Below are positions 39,704 to 47,419 of a DNA stretch of 47,419 nucleotides, piece after piece. The stretch's first letter is position 1; each line of letters opens with the position of its first letter. The notes under the pieces were generated by a model. That model was not told the DNA's origin. It did not search any database and worked only from the letters and a program-made list of their open reading frames with translations. This stretch comes from DATAVB01 sp040414495 (GTDB taxonomy: Bacteria; Actinomycetota; Actinomycetes; Mycobacteriales; QHCD01), in the NCBI GenBank assembly GCA_040414495.1, contig JBEDUI010000190.1, forward strand, positions 1 to 47,419. Reading direction: 5' to 3'. A program made the translations under genes and the position numbers.

Positions 39704-40425
39704 TCAACGTGCTGGTGGTGGACGACGAACAACCGGCCGTGGACGAACTACGCTACCTACTCGCCCACGACGAGCGGATCAACACCGTACATACGGCAAT
39801 CGACGGGCCCGCCGCATTACGACTGCTCGACCGCGAAAATATTGACGCGCTCTTTCTGGATATCCGGATGCCAGGACTGTCCGGACTGGATATCGGACGG
39901 ATACTGACCCATTTCAGCAACCCCCCGCAGATTGTCTTCGTCACCGCCTACGAGGCGCACGCTGTCGACGCGTTCGAATTACGAGCCGCCGATTATCTGC
40001 TGAAGCCGGTACGGCCCGAGCGGCTGTCCGAAGCGATCGGCCGCATCACCGATACCCTGCCCGAGCGCCCACAGCCCGGTGACGACACGATACCGGCCGA
40101 GCTGGGCGGGGTCACGACCTTTATCCGCCGGTCGGCCGTGCGCTACGCCGAGGCGCAAGGCGACTACGCACGACTGTACACACCGGACGGTAACTACCTG
40201 ATCCGCATTCCACTGTCCACACTGGAACACGAATGGCATGACGCGGGCTTCGCCCGTATTCACCGCTCGTACCTCGTATCGCTGGCGCACGTCGAGGAAA
40301 TGCGGGTCGAGGCCGGACACTGCACGGTACGGGTAGGCGACACCCGGCTGACCGTGAGTCGCCGGCACACCAGGGAATTGCGCGACCGGCTGGTCCGGCA
40401 CGCCCGGCCCGGCGGTGCGCGGTGA
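39700..40425 (+). CDS. LytTR-family response regulator
   Basis: A 241-residue response regulator. The receiver domain has the acidic pair DDE (residues 8-10), phospho-acceptor Asp in LFLDIRMPG (about 54), Thr in VTAYEAHAV and Lys in LLKPVRPE. The C-terminal LytTR DNA-binding domain follows (RYAEAQGDYARLYTPDG, FARIHRSYLVSL, RLTVSRRHTRELRDRL). It starts within the kinase stop (ATGA) and its own stop overlaps the next start (GTGA). It probably controls the downstream transporter genes. Confidence 0.92.
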   Translation: MINVLVVDDEQPAVDELRYLLAHDERINTVHTAIDGPAALRLLDRENIDALFLDIRMPGLSGLDIGRILTHFSNPPQIVFVTAYEAHAVDAFELRAADYLLKPVRPERLSEAIGRITDTLPERPQPGDDTIPAELGGVTTFIRRSAVRYAEAQGDYARLYTPDGNYLIRIPLSTLEHEWHDAGFARIHRSYLVSLAHVEEMRVEAGHCTVRVGDTRLTVSRRHTRELRDRLVRHARPGGAR

Positions 40426-40790
40426 CCCAACCACGGCGCCAACGGGTGGTCGTCGCCAGCCCGAAGACCGCCGCCCCGGCCCGGCCGACGGCCAGAGACG
40501 ATTTCGGCGAGCAGACCCGGCTGGGCGACATTCTGATCCGGTCGCTGATCCGAACCCAGTTGCACCTGGGCCTGCGGCTGGGCGCGGTACTCGGCGTGCT
40601 GTTGGGCGCGTTGCCGCTGCTTTTCGCCTACACACCAGGCATTCGCCGGATTCATCTGCTGGGCCTACCGCTGCCCTGGCTGCTGCTGGGCGTCCTGGTC
40701 TACCCGGTATTACTCGGTGGCGCGGCAATCTACGTGCGGCAGGCCGAGCGCAATGAGCGCGACTTCGAGGACTTTGTGGACCGGTCGTGA
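40422..40790 (+). CDS. DUF485-like small membrane protein
   Basis: A 122-residue protein with a polar N-terminus (about residues 1-45) and two membrane segments (about 50-70 and 83-105), ending RNERDFEDFVDRS. Small DUF485-type proteins often precede Na+/acetate symporter genes and may assist them. The GTG start and the stop both overlap neighbours by four bases, so it is made together with the regulator and the symporter. Confidence 0.78.
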   Translation: MTQPRRQRVVVASPKTAAPARPTARDDFGEQTRLGDILIRSLIRTQLHLGLRLGAVLGVLLGALPLLFAYTPGIRRIHLLGLPLPWLLLGVLVYPVLLGGAAIYVRQAERNERDFEDFVDRS

Positions 40791-42550
40791 CTACGACCTA
40801 TTCGTCGGCCGCGATCGCGCTGATCGCTCTGGTCACGTTGGTCGTCGGCGCCTGGGTATTCCGGTTTTCCCGCACCACATCGGATTTCTACGTCGCCTCG
40901 CGGGTCGTCTCTCCACTGTGGAACGCATCCGCGATCAGCGGTGAATACCTCTCGGCCGCGTCGTTTCTCGGTGTCGCCGGACTGGTTTTCGCCTTCGGCC
41001 TGGACATGCTGTGGTATCCGGTCGGCTATACGGCTGGTTATCTGGTGCTGTTGTTGTTCGTCGCCGCGCCGTTGCGCCGCTCCGGGGCTTATACGTTGCC
41101 CGACTTCGCCGAAGGGCGGCTGGGTTCGGCGCCGGTACGCCGGATCGCCAGCCTGCTGGTCGTGGTTATCGGCCTGCTGTACCTGGTGCCGCAACTGCAG
41201 GCGGCCGGCCTGACCTTGCGCACCACCACCGGTGCACCGGAATGGGTGGGCGGCCTGCTGGTCGCCGGCGTCGTGATGGCCAGCGTGCTCGCCGGCGGAA
41301 TGCGCAGCATCACCGCGGTGCAGGCATTCCAGTACTGGGTCAAGCTGACCGCGATCAGCGTGCCGTTGGTGTTCTGCGCCATTGTCTGGTCCCACAAAGG
41401 CTCGCCACCGCCGACCACGCACCAGAATGCGACCTTTTCCCAGTCCACCACCGTCCGGGTCACCGCCGATCTGCGAGTCAGCGTGCCGACCCGGACCCGG
41501 CTACACGTGCGCGGTTCGATCGACGGGCAACATCGCGACGGCCCGGTCGTATTGACCGCGGGTCAACACACCATCGGCGACGGCGCGATCCTGACCTTCC
41601 CGGCCGGCGCCAAAGTGCCGGTGCTGCACGGAAACGCGGTCAGCAATAACCGGTTGTGGGCCGGCCCGTTCGCCTCGACCGCCGGACATCACCCGCTTTA
41701 CGCAACCTATTCCCTGGTACTGGCCACATTTCTCGGCACCATGGGCCTGCCGCACGTACTGGTCCGGTTTTACACGAACCCCGACGGCCGGGCCGCCCGG
41801 CGCACCGCACTGGCCGTACTCGGGTTGCTCGGCGTGTTTTACCTATTACCCGCGGCCTACGGCGCGCTGGGACGCCTTTATACGCCCGAACTCCTGCTCA
41901 CCGGCAAAACCGACGCTGTCGTATTGCTGCTGCCCGGACGGCTGCTACCGGGAACGGGCGGCCAACTGCTGAGCGCGCTGGTCGCGGCCGGCGCATTCGC
42001 AGCATTTCTCTCAACGTCTTCGGGGCTGACGGTATCGGTCGCCGGCGTATTGGCACATGACATATTGCCCCGCGCCCGAGGCGTTGCCGGATTCCGGATC
42101 GGCACGCTGGTGGCGATCGCGGTGCCGTACGTATTTGCCGTGCTGGCGGCGAAACTCTCCATCGCCGACGCGGTCGGGCTGGCCTTCGCGGTGGCCGCGT
42201 CCTCGCTGTGTCCCCTGCTGTTGCTGGGAATCTGGTGGCGCGGCCTCACCTCCGCCGGCGCCGCCGCCGGGTTGTTGGTCGGTGGCGGACTGGCAACGGC
42301 GGCGGTACTCACCACGATGCTGGCGCACCCGTTCGCCGGCTGGCTCGGCGCGCTGCTGAGTGAACCGGCGGCACTGACCGTACCCTGCGCATTCACCGTG
42401 ATGATTGTCGTTTCCCGGGCCACGGGCGGTCGGAGCCTGGCCCGCGCGCCGGCCGTGATCGAGGCGATGATACGGATGCACGCGCCCGAATCGCTGCAGT
42501 TGCCCCGCCGACCAGCGCCACGCCAGCCGGTGCCGCGGCTCGACCGCTGA
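40787..42550 (+). CDS. Sodium/solute symporter (ActP/MctC-like)
   Basis: A 587-residue member of the SSS family that likely imports acetate, pyruvate or similar monocarboxylates. The N-terminal segment FYVASRVVSPLWNASAISGEYLSAASFLG split over about residues 34-62 is typical of ActP and MctC, and the later FLGTMGLPHVLVRFYTNPD and FAAFLSTSSGLTVSVAGV complete the core. It has about 13 membrane segments. An unusual, beta-rich, probably external insert lies at about residues 205-300 (VRVTADLRVSVPTRTRLHV, then GQHTIGDGAILTF). GTG start overlapping the upstream gene by four bases. Followed at distance by satP and acs. Confidence 0.88.
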   Translation: MTTTYSSAAIALIALVTLVVGAWVFRFSRTTSDFYVASRVVSPLWNASAISGEYLSAASFLGVAGLVFAFGLDMLWYPVGYTAGYLVLLLFVAAPLRRSGAYTLPDFAEGRLGSAPVRRIASLLVVVIGLLYLVPQLQAAGLTLRTTTGAPEWVGGLLVAGVVMASVLAGGMRSITAVQAFQYWVKLTAISVPLVFCAIVWSHKGSPPPTTHQNATFSQSTTVRVTADLRVSVPTRTRLHVRGSIDGQHRDGPVVLTAGQHTIGDGAILTFPAGAKVPVLHGNAVSNNRLWAGPFASTAGHHPLYATYSLVLATFLGTMGLPHVLVRFYTNPDGRAARRTALAVLGLLGVFYLLPAAYGALGRLYTPELLLTGKTDAVVLLLPGRLLPGTGGQLLSALVAAGAFAAFLSTSSGLTVSVAGVLAHDILPRARGVAGFRIGTLVAIAVPYVFAVLAAKLSIADAVGLAFAVAASSLCPLLLLGIWWRGLTSAGAAAGLLVGGGLATAAVLTTMLAHPFAGWLGALLSEPAALTVPCAFTVMIVVSRATGGRSLARAPAVIEAMIRMHAPESLQLPRRPAPRQPVPRLDR

Positions 42551-42625
42551 CCGTCCCGAATCGACCGCTCGTCGTACCGATCCGGCTGCCATCGAGTGAC
42601 TGGGCCCGCTCGCCGATGTGGATGC

Positions 42626-42710
42626 CCACAGTGGACCCACCCGGCCTTACCGTCGACTCGTGCGGCCGTATGGCCTGCGTCACTCGGCATGCCACGGCCG
42701 TCCACTGTGG
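42626..42710. promoter_or_regulatory. Inverted pair of CCACAGTGGAC sites upstream of the SatP-like gene
   Basis: CCACAGTGGAC at 42626-42636 and its exact reverse complement at 42700-42710 flank 63 bases, ending 66 bases before the satP start. Each core is itself a near-palindrome (CCACWGTGG). The placement suggests a dimeric regulator or a looped operator, but the same 9-mer also occurs elsewhere in the window. Confidence 0.4.
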
Positions 42711-42776
42711 CCTCAGCACGATCGAGGTTCGCAGCCCGAGCGAGTTTCTCAGCCCGAGCGACCGAAGGAGCAGGAC

Positions 42777-43412
42777 ATGACCGAGACCATCACCCCCCGA
42801 ACTACCTACACCCGGCCCGAAACCGCTGCCGCACCGAGCCCGGCCATCGCGGACCCCGGACCACTCGGCCTCGCCGCATTCGCGCTCACCACGTTCGTAC
42901 TCAGCTCCATCAACGCCGGGTGGCTGAAGGTCGGTACGACGACGATCGTGATCGGATTGGCCCTGTTCTACGGCGGGTTGGTGCAACTCACCGCAGGCAT
43001 GTGGGAATTCCGTAAGAACAATACGTTCGGCGCGGTGGCATTCGCCTCGTACGGCGGATTCTGGCTGTCCTACGCCGGAATTCTTTTCTTCTTCCACCCA
43101 GCGGCGGTGACCCTGAATCAGGCCAGCCACGCCATCGGGTTCTACCTGATTGGCTGGGCCATCTTCACCGGCTACATGATGGTCGCCTCGCTCCGGGTCA
43201 GCGCGGCCGTTTTCGCGGTCTTCGCCACCCTGACCGGGACGTTCATTCTCCTGGCGATTGCCAATATCGGCGTACATCCAAACGTGCTCAAGGCCGGCGG
43301 CTATCTGGGCGTCGTCACCGCGGCCGTCGCGTGGTACGCATCGTTCGCGGCCGTGACCAACGCGACGTGGAAACGTACAGTGCTTCCGACCTGGCCTGCC
43401 AAAGCGCGCTGA
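42777..43412 (+). CDS. satP: GPR1/FUN34/YaaH (SatP) family acetate transporter
   Basis: A 211-residue membrane protein with six segments, related to the succinate-acetate transporter SatP. The signature after the polar N-terminus is ADPGPLGLAAFALTTFVLS, equivalent to the family's NPAPLGL box, and FYGGLVQLTAGMWEFRKNN is the second conserved stretch. The ATG at 42777 follows AAGGAG with six-base spacing; the frame is open further upstream, but that part has no gene-like sequence. It lies directly before acs, fitting uptake followed by activation of acetate. Confidence 0.92.
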   Translation: MTETITPRTTYTRPETAAAPSPAIADPGPLGLAAFALTTFVLSSINAGWLKVGTTTIVIGLALFYGGLVQLTAGMWEFRKNNTFGAVAFASYGGFWLSYAGILFFFHPAAVTLNQASHAIGFYLIGWAIFTGYMMVASLRVSAAVFAVFATLTGTFILLAIANIGVHPNVLKAGGYLGVVTAAVAWYASFAAVTNATWKRTVLPTWPAKAR

Positions 43413-43470
43413 TCTCTGCTAAAGAGACACCCAGGGACCTGTTCATCGACGCAAGAGCGGAGCAACCAAG

Positions 43471-45444
<1,974 letters not shown>

Positions 45445-45461
45445 TTCCCGTACCCGATCGA

Positions 45462-45499
45462 CGGCCCGGCCGCGGAGCTTCACACCTGCGGCCGGGCCG
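45462..45499 (+). terminator. Terminator after acs
   Basis: CGGCCCGGCCGC (45462-45473) pairs perfectly with GCGGCCGGGCCG (45488-45499) around a 14-base loop, 18 bases after the acs stop. The tail CTTCGTATT is only weakly T-rich. Confidence 0.8.
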
Positions 45500-45521
45500 C
45501 TTCGTATTCAGCGCCGCGCTG

Positions 45522-45584
45522 TCGATGGCTCCGCTCCCGAGTCGCTCCGCTGTATCGATGGCTCCGCTCCCGAGTCGCTCCGCT
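45522..45584. repeat. Exact 30-base tandem duplication
   Basis: Bases 45522-45551 are repeated without change at 45555-45584 (period 33). Each copy contains CCGCTCCCGAGTCGCTCCGC. It lies upstream of the holin-like gene and may vary between strains. Confidence 0.9.
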
Positions 45585-45674
45585 ACCGTGTTTGGACCTA
45601 CCCGGCAAGCGGGGAGCATGATCAAAGATGATCAACACGTCGGGTAACAAGCTGGAGACAGCGGGAGGGCAGCC

Positions 45675-46118
45675 GTGAGTACGACGAGCAGCGAGCCGAT
45701 CCAACCACGCGTTAGTCAGGTCCAGCCGATCGCCGACGAACAGTCAGTTGGCGATCTGGTCCGGGACGCCTCCACTCATATGTCCACATTGGTCCGCAGC
45801 GAGATCGAGTTGGCCAAGCTCGAATTGGTCAGCTCGGTCAAGAAGGCCGGCATCGGCGCGGCGCTGTTTGGACTCGCCGGGGCACTCTTGGTTTACGCCC
45901 TCACGTTCGGCTTCATCTCGTACGCCGAAGGTCTGCACTCGCTGGGGCTGGCCATTTCGTACTGCTACGCGATCGTGTTCGGCTCGCTGGTGGTTGTTGC
46001 GGCGATTCTGGCCATCATCGGGCGGGCGTTGATCAAGCGGGTGCACAAGCCGGAGCGGACGATGACCACGGTCAAGGACACCGCGGATTGGATCAAGCAC
46101 CCCACAAAGGCTGAATGA
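45675..46118 (+). CDS. Phage-holin-like (DUF1469) membrane protein
   Basis: A 147-residue protein with a helical N-terminus (SVGDLVRDASTHMSTLVRSEIELAKLE, split at about residues 24-50) and two membrane segments (about 57-78 and 93-115), then a basic C-terminus. This is the actinobacterial holin-superfamily III layout, counterpart by position of Rv3669; most such proteins are not phage genes. The GTG start follows GGGAGGG. It precedes the hydrolase gene on the same strand by about 70 bases. Confidence 0.87.
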   Translation: MSTTSSEPIQPRVSQVQPIADEQSVGDLVRDASTHMSTLVRSEIELAKLELVSSVKKAGIGAALFGLAGALLVYALTFGFISYAEGLHSLGLAISYCYAIVFGSLVVVAAILAIIGRALIKRVHKPERTMTTVKDTADWIKHPTKAE

Positions 46119-46188
46119 GCGTGCCAATAACGCGCTGACCGCGCGGGCGGCGGCCCGAGCGGCGCCCGCGTATGCGACCCTGTTGGCC

Positions 46189-47109
46189 ATGCCCGAGGCG
46201 GCTTCGCCGGCGATTCACGCCGAAGGACCGTGGACGCACCACGAGGTCAGCGCCAACGGGATCCGGCAGCATGTGGTGGAGGCCGGCGCCGGGCCGCTCG
46301 TTCTGCTGCTGCACGGCTTTCCCGAGTTCTGGTGGGCCTGGCGACACCAACTCCTCGCGCTGGCCGACGCCGGGTTACGGGCGGTAGCGGTCGACCTGCG
46401 CGGATACGGCGGCAGCGACAAACCACCGCGCGGCTACGACGCGTTCACGCTCTCCGGCGACGTAGCCGGTCTGGTCCGGGCGCTCGGGCATTCCGACGCG
46501 ACGCTGGTCGGACAGGACTGGGGCGGCCTGCTGGCGTGGACCACCGCAACGCTGCACCCTCGGGTCGTACGCCGTATCGCCGTCCTCGGCGCCCCGCATC
46601 CGTTGCGGCTGCGCCAGGGCGTACTGACTGATCCGCGCGGGCAACTGCAGGCCTCACGGTACGCGTTCGGGTTCCAGTCGCCGCGGCTGCCCGAGAACGT
46701 GCTGACCCGCAATGACGGGGCCGGCGTCGCCGCGTTGCTGCACCGCTGGTCCGGGCCGCGCTGGCCGGCCACGCCGGATTTCGCCGCCGCCGAGCGCGCC
46801 TACCGCAACGCCATCCAGATCCCGGCCGTGGCGCACTGCGCGTTGGAGTACTACCGCTGGATGATGCGGTCGCAGCTGCGCCCGGATGGCTGGCGGTACA
46901 TGAAGCTGCTGTCCGAACCGGTGTCGGCGCCGACGCTGCAGTTGCATGGCCGGCACGACAGCTGCCTGTTGCCGCGTACGGCGCAGGGGTCGGGTCGGTA
47001 CGTCGCCGCGGCCTACGAGTGGCGGCTGATCGACGCGGCCGGGCATTTTCCGCACGAAGAGACCCCGGATCTGGTCAGCGGCGAACTGATCCGTTGGGCC
47101 AAAGGCTGA
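46189..47109 (+). CDS. Alpha/beta hydrolase, epoxide hydrolase-like (EphE type)
   Basis: A 306-residue alpha/beta hydrolase. The oxyanion motif is LLHGFPEFWWAW (about residues 41-52), the nucleophile Asp is in VGQDWGGLLAW (about 107), a second acid is in HGRHDSCLLP and the catalytic His in DAAGHFPHEE (about 285). An Asp nucleophile with HGFP is typical of epoxide hydrolases and dehalogenases, and tyrosines in the cap (CALEYYRWMM) suit an epoxide hydrolase. Counterpart by position of EphE (Rv3670). The ATG at 46189 is preferred over a TTG two codons upstream. Natural substrate unknown. Confidence 0.87.
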   Translation: MPEAASPAIHAEGPWTHHEVSANGIRQHVVEAGAGPLVLLLHGFPEFWWAWRHQLLALADAGLRAVAVDLRGYGGSDKPPRGYDAFTLSGDVAGLVRALGHSDATLVGQDWGGLLAWTTATLHPRVVRRIAVLGAPHPLRLRQGVLTDPRGQLQASRYAFGFQSPRLPENVLTRNDGAGVAALLHRWSGPRWPATPDFAAAERAYRNAIQIPAVAHCALEYYRWMMRSQLRPDGWRYMKLLSEPVSAPTLQLHGRHDSCLLPRTAQGSGRYVAAAYEWRLIDAAGHFPHEETPDLVSGELIRWAKG

Positions 47110-47190
47110 GCCGACCGGCGCTCTTTTCAGCGAACGCAGACCCTTGCCCCCCGCAGCGCGGGGCGCGCTACTTCGGCCCGCACCCAGCCC

Positions 47191-47286
47191 GCACTTCGGC
47201 GTGTCCCCAACCCTGCACTTCGGCGTGTCCCCAGCCCTGCACTTCGGCGTGTCCCCAGCCCTGCACTTCGGCGTGTCCCCAGCCCG
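47191..47286. repeat. 24-base tandem repeat, four copies
   Basis: Four head-to-tail 24-base units (starting at 47191, 47215, 47239 and 47263), each with GCACTTCGGCGTGTCCCCA and differing only in the last few bases. Partial units flank them (around 47170 and 47332). On the minus strand they would read as GDTPKCRA octapeptides, but there is no gene-like context. The remainder of the window to 47419 shows no gene. Confidence 0.92.
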
Positions 47287-47419
47287 CACCCCGCGCGCCG
47301 CCCCTACCTCGGAGCGCACCGCACCCAGCCCAGCACTTCGTGCAGCGACCGTGACACCAGGGTCGTTTCAGCGCCGGAAAACAACCCTCACGTCACGCTC
47401 GTTGCAATAAGGACCGCAG

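Noticed and set aside
45675..46118. Prophage, inferred from the holin-like name
   Set aside because: No other phage gene is present, and this membrane protein is a conserved chromosomal gene in actinobacteria.
47191..47286. CRISPR array
   Set aside because: Units are directly head to tail without spacers, and no cas genes are present.
46654..47319. 221-codon minus-strand frame with GDTPKC repeats
   Set aside because: It overlaps the hydrolase gene in antisense and its N-terminus consists only of tandem repeat translation.

Overview
The window comes from a high-GC actinobacterial chromosome. Support for this is the strong G/C bias at third codon positions, many GTG starts, 4-base ATGA/GTGA gene overlaps, a 6C small RNA, a DUF4244 pilin, and a gene order that follows a known actinobacterial backbone. 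From memory, Mycobacterium tuberculosis has the same order from holB and topA through the 'helicase/secretion neighborhood' Tad cluster, ssd, the 6C RNA, a HAD phosphatase, acs, a holin-like membrane protein and an EphE-type hydrolase (about Rv3644c to Rv3670). The exact genus cannot be read from the sequence.

Layout. (1) 1-2605: an accessory segment at a tRNA-Thr(CGT) gene. A ~70-base direct repeat (510-580 and 2499-2568) covers the tRNA 3' half plus its downstream flank, and brackets an APH-type kinase and a PurN-type formyltransferase. A MazG-like gene lies just outside. (2) 2639-8814, minus strand: ricT, an orphan Tat/lipoprotein sugar-binding protein behind a LacI-type operator, holB, and an MFS-thymidylate kinase fusion. 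(3) 8815-9675: a repeat-filled spacer. (4) 9676-11027: a divergent tamR/tam pair with two operator copies. (5) 11430-16179: an AcoR-like regulator with a decayed AAA+ domain, convergent with topA. (6) 16413-20551: cutC, an MlrC peptidase, an unknown gene and a zinc dehydrogenase. (7) 20671-23626: a proton pyrophosphatase and a STAS anti-anti-sigma factor. (8) 23897-32498: the DECH helicase, a small membrane protein and a Tad pilus locus in two minus-strand units (ssd-tadA-tadB-ORF151-tadC, then pilin-tadE-tadE-like). (9) 32499-34229: 6C RNA, HAD phosphatase and a possible second small RNA or small ORF. (10) 34230-38281: an ABC-2 exporter operon with a Fic-like and a nucleotidyltransferase-like protein. 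(11) 38522-45444: an acetate module, comprising a LytS/LytTR two-component system, a DUF485-like protein, a Na+/solute symporter, a SatP-family channel and acetyl-CoA synthetase. (12) 45675-47109: a holin-like membrane protein and an epoxide hydrolase-like enzyme, followed by a 24-base tandem repeat.

Most notable: a 34-base two-part element found at nearly the same distance upstream of both Tad transcription units; a 151-codon ORF of unknown family with its own Shine-Dalgarno, packed between tadB and tadC; and the small tRNA-Thr island. Less certain are a sequence shared by the 6C RNA 3' side and a second intergenic region, and a Fic-like protein that has lost its catalytic histidine.
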